Counted from the first letter of the stretch, positions 23,230-34,960 are shown. The stretch is DNA of 64,000 nt from Stomoxys calcitrans (GCF_963082655.1 NC_081554.1:43892854-43956853), one strand, 5' to 3'. Notes: generated from the letters alone by a model not told the origin. Numbers and translations: made by a program.

Positions 23230-23396
23230 GCGGTCACCGTTGCGCAGAGGTTAGCATATTTGTGAGTTATCTAGCCAAGTATCTCTACGAAGTGGTTTCG
23301 CTATGTGACTCGCCATTTGAACTCGGCACATTGTTGAGCTAAAACTTTAATCGGACTGCACTCTGTAACAAAGGAGAAGTATCCCTTGTACCTTAA
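23230..23396 (+). mobile_element. tRNA-derived SINE, internally deleted
   Basis: It keeps the A-box head (CACCGTTGCGCAGAGGTTAG) and the tail (TTTAATCGGACTGCACTCTG, ATCCCTTGTACCTTA), but the B box and part of the body are missing, so it could not be transcribed from a complete internal promoter. Confidence 0.7.
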
Positions 23397-23489
23397 TGGA
23401 AGCCGAAGACGAAGGGTTTGCGATAAATCCGAGATATACATGTATCGGAGATGGTTGGACGAATTTGTGATTATACAATGATATTTACC

Positions 23490-23700
23490 CAAAAATACAA
23501 ATCAGATATTCAAATTTCGAGTCAAGTAAATTGGGGAAACGCCCCACCCTAAAGCCCCCCAAACGGGCATATAGACCGATCGGTACAATACGGGACTTAA
23601 ATTAAAGATATCTGGGACTTGAGTACGAATCTTATATAGAATTCGTAGGCCAAGTATCAGGAATCCATGTTACTCTCAATGGTTTCTGGAAGCTCAATAA
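23490..23700 (-). repeat. 130-bp-family fragment
   Basis: AAATCAGATATTCAAATTTCG, a C-rich GCCCCACCCTAAAGCCCCCC phrase and GGGCATATAGACCGATCG make it one unit of the repeat A/B family. Confidence 0.5.
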
Positions 23701-23814
23701 GTCAAGTAAGACGACTTGTGCATGAGTCATCTGTTTCCAAATATGAACTGGCAATCTCCAAGCGATCTGCATAACGCAAATTGGACAATCGGATGGGCTT
23801 GATTCGATCGGCTA

Positions 23815-24180
23815 GCAATTGATTATCCCAATTTTATCGTGGCAAATTTCGTTAAGATGCATAATACCGTTAAATTGAGCACATCGAGCACATCCGTTAT
23901 CGCCCGGATCTCCGCCTGTTGGACCGTTCTATGGTCAGGCAGTCGGAAACTGATTTCAGTAGCTGGGTTCTGCACGTAGGCACCCGGACCCACTCTGTCC
24001 TCTAGAATTGATCCATCCGTGTAGCATATACTTCCAGATGCCAGAGTTATGTCAAACCAAGATTGTGCCGCTGGCATCAGTGCCTCGCACTCGACCTCAA
24101 GCGCCGTCTAAGGTATCCGATCCGAAATATTCTAATTCATCCAAGTTTCCAATCGTCGCCTCAATTACACCGCGATGGTA
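23815..24180 (-). pseudogene. Jockey-like LINE RNase H domain fragment
   Basis: The minus-strand frame reads AAQSWFDITLASGSICYTDG, then SILEDRVGPGAYVQNPATEI, FRLPDHRTVQQAEIRAITDV. CYTDGS...E is the RNase H signature: the first catalytic Asp sits in YTDGS and a later Glu in QQAEIRAI. The segment ends in a shift after DVLNLT. It lies in the centre of the inverted repeat. A related upstream stretch recurs at 53990-54125. Confidence 0.7.
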
Positions 24181-24599
24181 TGACCTGCTCCCAGAGATGG
24201 AAAATATTAATTTTAAAATTGTACAAAAAATACTTTAGAGACGAAAGAGTACTTTTTGGATATAGGTGGAAAAATAAAATTGAAGCGCGAGTTTAGCCAT
24301 ATTTCGAAATGTATTCGAATGGATGCGATGTCCTTTCTATATGGAATCTGTAGATCAGGTAATTTCTCTTCAATGATATTCCACAAATTAAAATCTCTCC
24401 TAAAAATTGACTTTAATTTAAGCCTAATATTGTAATGATGGGGTTACAGGTCCCTTTATTAGTAATTTGAAGAAACATCGGCGCTCAGTTACCATTTCAG
24501 GTGTAAGCAAGGAACATGCTTAGGACTTTTACAGGTGGTGGAACGGTCTCTCATGAGCTTGTTTCAATGTTCAAGACTTTTGCAGGTGGACGGAACGGT

Positions 24600-24760
24600 T
24601 TCTCATGTTCCTAGTCCCCTTTTATTTGATACCCAGATTGGCATAAACAGGCTTTTCATCCTTTTGAGGAGGTTTGGCGGCCCTTGAGATACTTGGCCCA
24701 AACTTTGGTTTTCAATTTCGTACTCTCCTCTCCCTTTGAGCACTTACTTTAATTGGCAAT
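24600..24760 (+). repeat. 130-bp-family fragment
   Basis: CCCCTTTTATTTGATACCCAG, AGGAGGTTTGGCGGCCCTTG and ACTTGGCCCAAACTTTGG-type phrases in repeat A orientation mark a single diverged unit. Confidence 0.45.
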
Positions 24761-25000
24761 GACAAAGCATTTGTTCCACTGACCGAACGTAGAATAGCGT
24801 TCTAAGCGCCTCGATTTTCTGCGATCATTTTACAATCTCTGACTTCAAGTTTCGAGATCTCTCCCATCACTTGATCTTTCCATCGGGCTTATGGTCGTCC
24901 CGGTTTGTCCGTTAAGCTGTTTTAGGTTTAAGACCCTCTAAAACATGAATACTCTACTTGTAAAACCTTCGCAATTGAGTGCTACCATATCATATAGTTT
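24745..25000 (-). mobile_element. Possible RTE-like LINE 3' region
   Basis: The phrase ACTTACTTTAATTGGCAATG, then TTTGTTCCACTGACCGAACG, is also found at 36225-36300 after an ACTTT-type microsatellite, and in part at 7500-7560 next to RTE-like coding sequence. That association, together with the short-repeat tail usual for RTE elements, suggests an RTE 3' end. It is inference. Confidence 0.35.
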
Positions 25001-25084
25001 GGGATGACCCACTTTATAGGTTGGGATGACCCACTTGCGGCCATATTTCTGTGACAGAATCGCTATACCTTCCATTTGAGACAC

Positions 25085-28000
25085 CATATTACCATGATCG
25101 TGCCTTACGTCGCATTACCCCTAACAACCGCTAAGCGAACATGTACTCTTTGGGTTGTTAGGGGAAAGACGACTACGACCCACATAACCCGTGTTTTCAT
25201 AACAGAATGATTCTTCACAGCTAACATTTAAAGGAAATAGTTTATATCGTTTTTGAGTCTATGTGGACATACAAACAAATAGAAATTGATTTTTTCATAC
25301 TAAAAATATGAGCCAACCACATAATGCAAAATACTGCATCCTCTCCCTTACACTTTTAAACTGTCCATACAACCATTTCGTTCACTGAGAGCTTAGTATA
25401 TAAACATTCACCCGACACCCAACCACTTACTACACTTTGCATACGACCTGTACTGTAATTATAACATTTGTTGTGCGAGCTCGCAATAAATATACAAACA
25501 ACAACAAAACTAATGACCAACATGACAAGTAGGATCATGCACACCACACCCCCCACAACACTCTGACCTAAATGGTGAAACTCTTTCTCAAACACATTTA
25601 CCCGTTGCCCTTGCATTCACAACCATAACGAATGCTTTAGAAAAAAAAACCAGCAACAGTTTGCTGTGTTTATGCTTCATCTTCTTTTATTGAAAATTAA
25701 TTTCTAAATATCGTTGCCTTGCTTTTCGAAAAATTTATTTGCATATATGTTTGTCGCTTTTCTGAAAAAATATCTTTCGATTGATGCCAAGTTCTTAAAA
25801 GCCATTATGCTGTTTGACCGTACTATGTACCACAAAATAACTGGCACCCCCAACCACTCACTACACTTTGCATACGACCTGTACTGTAATTATAACATTT
25901 GTTGTGCGAGCTCGCAATAAACACTCAAACAACAACAATAATGCTGACCAAAATGCCAAATAGGGCCATGCACACCACATCCCTCACAACACCCTGACCA
26001 AAATAGTGAAACTCTTTCTCACACACCTTTACCAGTTGCTTCTCTTACTCTCATTTAAGTCATGCCTTTTGTCGCTTAACCCCTAACATCTACTAAGCAA
26101 ACATGTACTCTTTGGATTGTTAGGGGAAAGGCGCGACTTTCCACATAACCCTTTCATTCTTTACAGCGAACATTTTATGAAAATAGTTTATGTCGTTCTT
26201 GAATCGATATGGAAACAAACAGAAATTGATTTTTTCTAACTTAAAATATGAGCCAATCACATAATGCAAAATACTGCATCCTCTCCCTTACACTTTAAAA
26301 CTGTCGATCAACCATTTCGTTCCATTAGTAAAGGGTGATTTTTTTGAGGTTAGGATTTTCATGCATTAGTATTTGACAGATCACGTGGGATTTCAGACAT
26401 GGTGTCAAAGAGAAAGATGCTCAGTATGCTATGACATTACATCATGAATAGACTTACTAACGAGCAACGCTTGCAAATCATTGAATTTTATTACCAAAAT
26501 CAGTGTTCGGTTCGAAATGTGTTCAAATTTTGACAAAATTTGTTCAGCGATGAGGCTCATTTCTGGTTGAATGGCTACGTAAATAAGCAAAATTGCCGCA
26601 TTTGGAGTGAAGAGCAACCAGAAGCCGTTCAAGAACTGCCCATGCATCCCGAAAAATGCACTGTTTGGTGTGGTTTGTACGCTGGTGGAATCATTGGACC
26701 GTATTTTTTCAAAGATGCTGTTGGACGCAACGTTACGGTGAATGAACACATTTCGAACCGAACACTGATTTTGGTAATAAAATTCAATGATTTGCAAGCG
26801 TTGCTCGTTAGTAAGTCTATTCATGATGAAATGTCAAAGCATACTGAGCATCTTTCTCTTTGACACCATGTCTGAAATCCCACGTGATCTGTCAAATACT
26901 AATGCATGAAAATCCTAACCTCAAAAAAATCACCCTTTATATAAACATTCATAACTGACACCTAACCGCTCACTACACTTTGCATACGACCTGTACTGTA
27001 ATTATAAATAACATTTGTTGTGCGAGCTCGCAATAAATACACAAACAACAACAAAGATGCTGACCAACATGCCAAGCAGGGCCACGCACATCAAACCCCC
27101 TCAACACCCTTACCTAAATAGTGAAACTCTTTCTAACACACATTGCCAGTGGGCATTGCATTCACACCCATAACGAATGCTTTAGAAAAAAAAACCAACA
27201 AGAATTTGCTGCCTTTAAGCTTCTACTTTTATTGAGAAATAATTCCTCGTTTTCGTGGCTTTGCTTTTCGAAAAATTACTTTTCAAATATATTCACTTTT
27301 GTGGAAAATATCTTTCTATTAATGTCTTCAATTTCATCAAAATCCATTCTGCCATTTGGCCGTAATATGTACCACAAAGTCGCCTTTATAAAAACATAGC
27401 CGTTTAATAACATAGCAACTATCGATGTATTTAACCGTTTGAGTGGTTTTCGGGTGGTGTAGCCTCCCAGTCAGCTGAAAGCACATTTGAATGTCATATC
27501 CGTACTCTTCTCTTCTAAACCTTTAAAGTCCGATATTGTTATTTTTTTGGAGTGTTTTATGCGTGGTGTCAACAATGTCATTTTTTCCCACTCAATTTAC
27601 CCCTAGTTACGCTTTCTCTCTCAAATGTCAGTTTCGTTATATCTTTTCAATCGGTCGCATGCAAAAATAAGTCCTCATTAAATTATTAGTTAAAAAGTGT
27701 TTTAAACTAGTGAAAACGTTATAGAAATTTGATCAATCAAAAGAAAAGTGAGTTGCAACTTACATATTAATTAATTTTTGTGGAAAATGATTGAAAATGC
27801 ATCGGAATATGCAAAAAAAGAATTTGCAAAAACCGTTTATGTTGCGCTGTTATTTTTGCATTTGCGTTTCGTCGTGTGTGTATACATTGACCGTGTTGTT
27901 ATTTTTTTTTTGTGCAAAGAGTGTGAGAGAGAGAGAGTAGATGCAAATGTCATATTCTCAGATATGTTGTGAAATGTTGTACAAGATGAAGAAGGAAGGG

Positions 28001-28389
28001 TGGGGGGAGCTTAGAAAAATAATTGAGATTGCATCATGCTATTGCATTGCCAAAAAAGTGCTTTCGTTTTAATGTTTTGATAAAGTAAACGTTTCTATTT
28101 TGTGAACGAAATCATTTCTAGCTGTTATAATCATCAATCAAAGAAATTGCCGATCGATATTTTACAGGTGAGTTTATAAAGATTGACCTACATATATTCA
28201 AAAGCACAAATTAGGGTGATCAATTATTCGTGTGTTTAGAAGTTTTAGATAGACAGAGACATTTTTAAAGACCACTGAGTGTGTTTACTTCAAATAGACA
28301 GCCAAACAGACAGGCATATAGTCATAGGGAAATCGCTTAATTTTTGGGGTTTTTGCCACAATCAAGAATAAAAAACTTTATTAGTTAGC
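25085..28389 (-). repeat. Right arm of the large foldback-like inverted repeat
   Basis: The reverse complement of this arm follows the left arm from 20450. It carries three sub-repeats, marked by AAACTCTTTCTC/AACACAC at about 25577, 26009 and 27123, each with GCGAGCTCGCAATAAA. The last is displaced by the mariner derivative at 26331-26937. Homology ends at AAACTTTATTAGTTAG (28373-28388). The arm extends further inward than the left arm by one partial unit (25085-25560). Confidence 0.75.
26331..26937. mobile_element. Palindromic mariner derivative with TA duplication
   Basis: It is flanked by TA at 26329-26330 and 26938-26939. Inverted termini begin AAGGGTGATTTTTTTGAGGT and extend nearly 190 bp, so that both ends include the transposase start (MNRLTNEQRLQIIEFYYQNQ). 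Between them, in plus orientation, lies a transposase piece, FSDEAHFWLNGYVNKQNC to GGIIGPYFFKDAVGRNVTVN. The first catalytic Asp lies in FSDEAHF; the second and third Asp regions are lost. It is a non-autonomous product of a Tc1/mariner-type element. The matching site in the left arm (about 21916) is empty. Confidence 0.85.
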
Positions 28390-29295
28390 AGCGGCCCATC
28401 CTAAAACCCACCCGGACGGACATGTTTACCGATTGGGACAATATGGGTATCAAATGAAAGGTATTTAAGAGTAGAGTACGAATTTGGTATACAAATTTCA
28501 CTCTTAATTTTTGGGGAGTCCCCTACCCACAAAAAAAACCCCCAAGGGGGCACTTTCACTGCTTTGGGCAATACAGGTATCAAATGAAAGTTATTTAACA
28601 GTAGAGTAAGAATTTAATATACAAATTTCACTCTTAATTTTCGGGGAGTCCCCTACCCACAAAAAAAGCCCCAAGGGGGCACTTTTACTGCTATGGGCAA
28701 TATGGGTATCACGTGAAGAGTAGGAAATGAATAGTGGAGTATGAACTTGGTATTAAAATGTTACCCTAAGTGTCGGGGGGTCCCCCACCTCCAAAAACAC
28801 CACCCAACAGGACATTTTTACAGGCCTGATGGCTTCGCATTGCATGAAATGAAATAAATAAATAAAAAATATATTTTTCGGTGTCTGAGGGCCCCCCCCA
28901 CCCTCAAAACACACCAGCAGGACAAATTTTTCTAATTGGGACAATATGGATATCAAATGAAATCTATTTAACGGTAGTGTCCAATGCTGATATAAAAATT
29001 TATTCCTTGGTGTCTGAGCCGCCTCCTCACCCCCCAAAATCCCTCAACAGGACATGTTTACCGATTGGGACAATATGGGTATCAAACGAAAGATATTTGG
29101 AAGCTGAGTACACATCTGTTCTAGGAATTTGGTCCAAGGTGTCTACGGGCCCTTCTCAACCCCAAAAACCAAAGTCACAAAATGCACAAAAGAGGTCACA
29201 AAGTGGGTGTCGAATGATAGGTCTTTGGGAATTGACTTCGAATCTGGTATACACATTTAGGACAGAGTCTGGGACCGACTCACCCACTAAATAAT
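28390..29295 (-). repeat. 130-bp-unit repeat family
   Basis: Tandem units contain GATTGGGACAATATGGGTAT, CAAATGAAAGGTATTTAAGA, GTACGAATTTGGTATACAAA and C-rich phrases with CCCCTACCCACAAAAAAA. Two adjacent units (28440-28560 and 28570-28690) are nearly identical, indicating recent local duplication. Confidence 0.65.
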
Positions 29296-29299
29296 CTTC

Positions 29300-30650
29300 A
29301 ATAGGACGTGAAGTTCTATCGGGATAATATGTCAATTAAAAGAAAGGTCTATGACAGTATAATTCGAAGGGATAAACACCGCTTTGTCCGATGTTCTCGC
29401 CAGGATTCGAACGTGTTCAGCCACTGGAGGGCGCAATTCTTATGCGATTGGCTGAAATTTTGTGTGAGGTGTTTTGTTATGATATCCTACAACTGTGCTA
29501 ATAATGGGTCAAATCGGCTCATAACCTGATATAGCTGTCATATAAACCAATCTGGGGTTTTGATTTCTTAAGCCTCTAGATGGCGCAATCCCTATCCGAT
29601 TTGGCTGAAATTTTGCATAAAGTGTTTTGTTATGACTTTCAACAACTGTGGTGAAATCGGTCCATAACCTGATATAGCTGCCATGTAAACCGATCTTATG
29701 TCTTGATTTCTTGAGCCTCTAGAGGGCGCAGTTCTTATCCGATTAGCTGAAATTTTGCAAGGCTTGGTTTTTTATTGCTTCCAACATCTGTGCCAAATTT
29801 GGTTTAAATCGGTATATAACCTGATGTAGCTGCCATATAAACCCATCTGGGATCTTGAATTCTTCAGCCACTAGAGAGCGCAATTCTTATCTGATTGGCT
29901 GAAATTTTGCATGAAGTGCTTTGTTATAACGTTCAACAACTGTACTAAGTATGGTTCCATTCGGTTAATAACCTGATATAGCTGCCATATAAACCGATCT
30001 GTGGTTTTGACTTTTTGAGACTCTAGATGGCGCAATTCCTATCCGATTTAGCTGAAATTTTGCATGAAGTTTTTTGTTATGATTTCTTACAAGTATGGAT
30101 CAAATGTGTTCATAATCTGATATAGCTGTCATATAAACCGATCTGGGGTCTTGATTTCTTGAGCCTCTAGATGCCTCAATTCCTATCCGATTTGACTGAA
30201 AGTTTGCATAAAATGTTTTCTTGTGGCTTTCAACAACTATGCTAAGTATGGTTCAAATCGGTTCATAATCTGTTATAGCTGCCATGTAAACCGATCTGGG
30301 ATTTTGACTTTTTGAGACTCTAGAGGGCGCAATTATTACCCGATTTGGCTGAAATTTGTATGAATGTATCTCCCTATTTTAATTCTTGAGCCCCTAAAGG
30401 ATGCAATTCTCATTCGATTTGGCTGAAATTTTACACAATGACTTCTACTATGGTCTCCAACATTGATATCAATTATGATCCCAATCGGACCATAACTTGA
30501 TATAGCTTCAATAGTATAGAAATTCTTTTCTTTCATCCTTTGTTTGTCTAAAAAGAGATACCGGGAAAAGAACTCCACAAATGCGATCCATGGTGGAGGA
30601 TATAAAAGATTCTGCCTGGCCGAACTTGGCATGCTTTTACTTGTTTTTTC
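29300..30650 (-). mobile_element. INE-1/DINE-1-like element with ~150-bp units
   Basis: Units carry CAATTCTTATCCGATTTGGC, TGAAATTTTGCATGAAGTG, CCTGATATAGCTGCCATATA and AAACCGATCTGGGATTTTGA. The GATATAGCTG phrase occurs near 29529, 29671, 29823, 29975, 30119 and 30272. The element ends at the right with AGATACCGGGAAAAGAACTC, a GATCCATGGTGGAGGATATA phrase and CTGCCTGGCCGAACTTGGCA, the inverse of the end at 13785. It is non-coding. Confidence 0.75.
29393..29420 (-). mobile_element. SINE B-box scrap
   Basis: GTTCTCGCCAGGATTCGAACG, then TGTTCAG, is the minus-strand B-box region of the SINE, with flanking parts missing. It sits inside the INE-1-like element. Confidence 0.5.
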
Positions 30651-33224
30651 TTTGCCTGGTGCCTTTGTGGTAAGGGGAAGGGTCCGAAACAAACAAACAC
30701 ACTGTAAGTTCTATATAATAGATGGAAAAATATGATAAGTACCTATAGGTCAGTGTTATTAAACATGTCAGTTTGTCAGTTCCCCTATCCACTTATTTCT
30801 ATTAACACTTATTGCCAAATGTACAGCATAACCCCTAAAAGTATTCCCAACCAACCGTATAAACTGTTCCCATAACAAATAAAACACTTGTTCATTTGTG
30901 AACAAGGAGTATTCATGCTCTTCGTATAACAAAAGGCAAGAGAGTATGAGAGGCAGTGAGCAACCAAACCCTATGCTGAGTAGTTATGCTCATGTATTGT
31001 ACAAAACAAGAACACACACAGACACACCAAAGCAAAGCAAAGCAAATGGCCCAGCACAACACAAAGAGAAAAACTGGCCAACTTGATCCTATGTGTTGCA
31101 AAGCCAAGATACAAAAGTCATGCTCAAAACAAGTTGCCACTTATGGTGAGATACATTGTAATTGTAAATGATCTTGTCAAACAACTTTGGGCCAACTGCT
31201 TATGCTCTGTAGCTCTGCCTGTTGGCTGCTGCCGTTGTTTTGGTTGAGTGTGTTTGAGCCTGGGCATGGTTTTTGAACGGCCAGCCAAACAACAACCCAT
31301 ACCAAGACAAGACAACACAATGTGTGTCGTCGCACCACACCACAGTCAGCAATTTTTTCCAAGCAAAAGCCTTACACTCTCCAGTTTCTAAACGAACGTG
31401 ATTTTAAACACTTTAAGAACGCGGACAAAATTTTTACGCTGTTTTCGTCAAATTCGATTTGTATAGAAAAACAAACGAGAAGATTTTTTTCTTTGCACCA
31501 ACAACAAAAAGCAAAGAAGAAGAATAGAAAAAAAATTTATACATATTCACTAGAAAGAATCGAAACGAAGTAAACGGCGGCGCGTCAACCAACGTGAGTG
31601 TTAAAACAAAACAAAACAAAAATTTAATGAAATGAAAGAAAGGTTTTCTTGAAGATTTGGTGAAGATTTTTCTAAAGCCTAGAGCATTTTATAAGAAGCA
31701 TATAATAAGCTCTAAGAATTTCTATACGAAATAGATGCTGTGTAAATTGTGAGTGTTACTAAAAATTTTCAAGTTTCTAAACGAAGCCAGCCATCAACCA
31801 ACTAAACCAACAACAACATTAGTGTTTGGTTTTTTTTTGCGAAGAAAAGAATGAAAGAAATCTAAAACACGTTTTACAGCGGTCAACACAAAATAAAAGA
31901 AATCCAAACATCCTATATAAAATCAAAAATATAAAAATTTTTTTGGAAAAAATAAAAAGGAAGTTATTTGATTGTTACCTGGCTGTTGTTGTTGTTAAAA
32001 TGCAGCATTAAAGGCAAATTACAACAATTTTAAAACCTATGAGAGAGCAGTAAGCCATACCAGTTTTGTGCCAAAAAAAAGTATAAAAATAAAATAAAAA
32101 TAAATTAAAGGGAGTGTATATAATTTCCTAAGTGTTTTGTGTGGATGTCCACAAGATTCCTGCCAAACCAACCAATTCCCCATTAAAGATCATAAAGTAT
32201 AAAATTCATTGTTTACTCCGAAAAAATTGAAATTTAATGTTGCACTTCATTAAAATCCAGCGGCCATAAAGTGTTCATTTTAAGGTAATGTTAATGAAGC
32301 AAGAATTAATTTTTTCGCTCTGCATTTGCGAAGTGTTTGCGAAACAAATTTCTTAATTAATTAAATGTGCGGCCTTTTTGTGATATTAAGCCGACAACAA
32401 TTAGCAACAAAGAAATTTTAATTCAAAATTCGAAAAGAAATTTTTATTCGAGTGCCAAGCAAAAAGTTATTAAGTGCTGTTGTTGTGTTATTCAAATAAA
32501 ACAAATCACAAAAATCAGTGACAATCATATCGCCTTACAATAAGAAAAGTGAAGAAAACAACAACAACAAATAAGTTGTATAGCAATAATCACCTTAAAG
32601 TTGGCCATGCTAATGCTATCGAGTGTCTTATGCCAAGTTGTTTATTTGTTTGTTTGCTTTTTCCATTTTGTTGTCATATAACATGTGTACCAGCATATAC
32701 TGGGATTTTCTTCGCAACGACAAAGCGACGGCGCAATTTTGTGATCCCCTCAAAGTGCCCGCCATTGCATTGAGAGAAGAAAACTGAAAACCCCAGTACC
32801 AGTAGTGCTTGAAAAAGGTAGAATTTAATTAATTATAACATCCTTGTAATTAATGGAATACGTGACAGTGATGTTATTTTGGATTTTCTTCCATGATGTG
32901 AGTGAAGCAATCGATCGAAAATCAAAATTCTTTTACAGCTGTGAGTCTTGTGTAAATTATAGGTAATAAACTTGTTTTAAAGGTGGTATTATTTGCCAGC
33001 CCCTTTATAACTGTTAAGAAAATATAAAAGAATCAAAATCAAACATCCACTGATTTCTAAGAAAGAATGGTGAGCAAATTTTGAAGAAGGTTAATTCTTA
33101 TATGTTAAACAGTTAAAAATTGCATTAACCCCTTCACGCTGAATGGTTAGAAAAGGAAACTAAAGATATAAGAGTTTTCATAGACGAATTGTAGCTTAAG
33201 TTAGGAAATAGGTATACAAAAATT
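30650..33224. other. Low-repeat unique region, possible upstream or intronic DNA
   Basis: No transposon and no protein domain is recognised. The sequence is A-rich, with CAA and AAAC runs typical of fly 5' UTRs. A good donor-like AAC|GTGAGTG occurs near 31591, and the TTTCTAAACGAA phrase appears twice (31386, 31775). The region may contain non-coding exons of a neighbouring gene, which cannot be shown from the sequence alone. Confidence 0.35.
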
Positions 33225-33527
33225 GCAAATTTTGCCCATGGACATTTCACTAAGGAACAGGGGCAAACTTCTCACATATTAATGAATGCAGTCCGATTCA
33301 AGTTTAAGCTCAATGATAAGGGACCTCCTTTTTATGGCCGAGTCCGAACGGCGAGCTCCAGTGCGACACCTTTTTGGAGAGAAGTTTTACATGCCATAGT
33401 ACCTCACAAATGTCGCCAACATTAGGAGGAGAAAACCACCGCTGAAAATGTTTCTCTCGCCAGGATTCGAACCCAGGTGTTCAGCGTTATAGGCTGACAT
33501 GCTTACCTCTGTGCTACGGTGGCCTCC
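33225..33527 (-). mobile_element. tRNA-derived SINE, near full length
   Basis: It reads in reverse from GGAGGCCACCGTAGCACAGA through the A box, the B box (CTGGGTTCGAATCCTGGCGA) and the body (TGGCGACATTTGTGAGGTAC, ATGCCATAGTA in inverse) to GGGCAAAATTTGC. Both pol III boxes are present. It is about 303 bp, the most complete copy with that at 35512. Confidence 0.85.
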
Positions 33528-33584
33528 AATAATAATCCGGCACCTAATCAATAAATAATTCTGCACCTACTCTCGCAATTTCAG

Positions 33585-33655
33585 GGCAGTCTTACAACAG
33601 GGGCTCAACTACGACTATGACTCCTCCTCATCCCCACAAATCGAGTTTGACCAGC
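33585..33655 (+). CDS. Candidate short coding exon (hypothetical)
   Basis: A pyrimidine-rich acceptor, CTACTCTCGCAATTTCAG, precedes 71 bp and a donor-like GTAAGG follows at 33656. Two frames are open across the segment, giving AVLQQGLNYDYDSSSSPQIE(FDQ) or QSYNRGSTTTMTPPHPHKSS. Both look like low-complexity linker sequence and neither is recognised. The stretch is less AT-rich than its surroundings and is not similar to repeats elsewhere in the window. It could equally be chance splice signals, so it is offered only as a candidate. Confidence 0.25.
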
Positions 33656-33929
33656 GTAAGGTCTAAGTTCTGACATTGCAATGGCTTTTCAGGACATTCT
33701 GTAGAAATGAAGCGGCATCTCCATCACATCTAGGAGAGGTTCCCGGAATTAACAAGTTACCTAGTATTTTGGCAACATACTATATGCACTCTGAACGGCC
33801 ACGTCATCCTCATGGCCAACAAACTTTAACTGTGCTTTTCAGCCAAAACGGGGTACACAAATCCTCCTTGTGGTGTTTGAGCTCTAATCACAATATTCCT
33901 ATTTGAGCCATATGTTAGCATTCACACAA

Positions 33930-34090
33930 ATAAAAATAACTTTGAAAAACAACAACTTTGGTCGAAAAAACAACTACGAAAGTTGTTAATTTTCCTGCAA
34001 CAATTTATTTGAATCTCAACGACTCGAAGTAAAAAGTAGTTGTCGAAAGGCACAACAACAACAATATATCTATAAGAAAGGCAAAAAACA
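33930..34090 (-). repeat. Small MITE-like repeat, copy 1
   Basis: In reverse it matches 35980-36080 and 36535-36630: AAATAAATTGTTGCAGGAAA, ATTAACAA.TTTCGTAGTTG, ending in AAAGTTGTTGTTTTTCAAAG, TTATTTTTATTTGTGTG. It is non-coding. Confidence 0.5.
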
Positions 34091-34094
34091 ATAT

Positions 34095-34690
34095 AACCAT
34101 TCAAATCATGTGTTTTACTTCATTGTTTTTGTTTTCTTTCTTGGGTTTCCGTCCGTCATCACTCTCTACTATTACCCTTAAAAACTAATTTTTTGATGCC
34201 GCAGAATATTGAATTCATGATCTCGTGTTTGGTAGTCTTGCACCCATCCTCTAGCCTACCAACATCATCTTCTTTATGATAAGTACTGCTGCACAGTGTA
34301 TAAATGTCTCAATTGATTAAATTAAAACAAAAGGTAAAAACCACTCTAAAAAATTTTTTCCTGAATACGAAATTCATCTTTCTTTATGCCAAATTTTCTA
34401 AAATAAGTTTAATAAAAAAAAAAAATTTTCGAACTTGGGTTTGCAAGTCATGAATGGCTTGAGAGTTTTGTTCTCTACATGGTAGTACGCCTATTTTTAC
34501 AATTACTTCAACTAAAGAATTTGTTGAAAGTCAACAAAATTTCGGTAATTTTGTCTGTCAAGTGAATGCAATGCTAAAATTTGTTGAGAATTTAATGTTT
34601 CACATACAAATTTGGTAGTTGGTTTTTTCTAAGAGTTATTTTTTTCTGTGTATCTATGGCTACAGTAACCTTTTGAAAACTACTTAAACC
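34095..34690. other. Unassigned AT-rich segment
   Basis: Nothing coding is recognised. Around 34510-34650 there is a TTGTTGAAAGTCAACAAAATT-type local inverted sequence and a TTTTTTCTGTGTAT end that may be another small MITE remnant. Confidence 0.3.
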
Positions 34691-34691
34691 T

Positions 34692-34960
34692 GCCATCTTG
34701 GTGGTTTAGTGGGTTGTTGTTGTTGTAGCCTTATTTTCATGTGGAGGTGGCGATCCTCGTCAGGCTCCTGTAGAGGACCGACCGCCGCGGGAACAAGGTG
34801 GCCATTGGTTATTTGAATGCGCCAATAACCCGCCTTGTCATATCTAGCATCATAGGCACTCAGTATTTGTGCAAGAGCCGGTGCCAAAATATATTTACGC
34901 CATTAAGCCTTAGGAGGGCTGCTATATACAATTCTGGCCTAGGCAGCACCAAGTGCAGGC
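34692..34960 (-). repeat. (CAA)n-tailed interspersed repeat
   Basis: In reverse, its end is GGCTACAACAACAACAACCC, a (CAA)n tail as in the local LINEs. Upstream lie phrases shared with 52620-52760 and 53025-53115: ACAAGGTGGCCATTGGTTAT, GCATCATAGGCACTCAGTAT and TTGTGCAAGAGCCGGTGCC. It may be a LINE 3' UTR or a SINE. No coding domain is visible. Confidence 0.5.

Noticed and set aside
23823..24077. A host RNase H gene
   Set aside because: The YTDGS and QAE motifs are real but belong to a LINE; the frame is short, frameshifted and flanked by other repeat debris.
26429..26824. An intact 131-codon transposase on the minus strand
   Set aside because: It starts from the inverted copy of the transposase start and then reads antisense through the central coding piece, a by-product of the palindrome.
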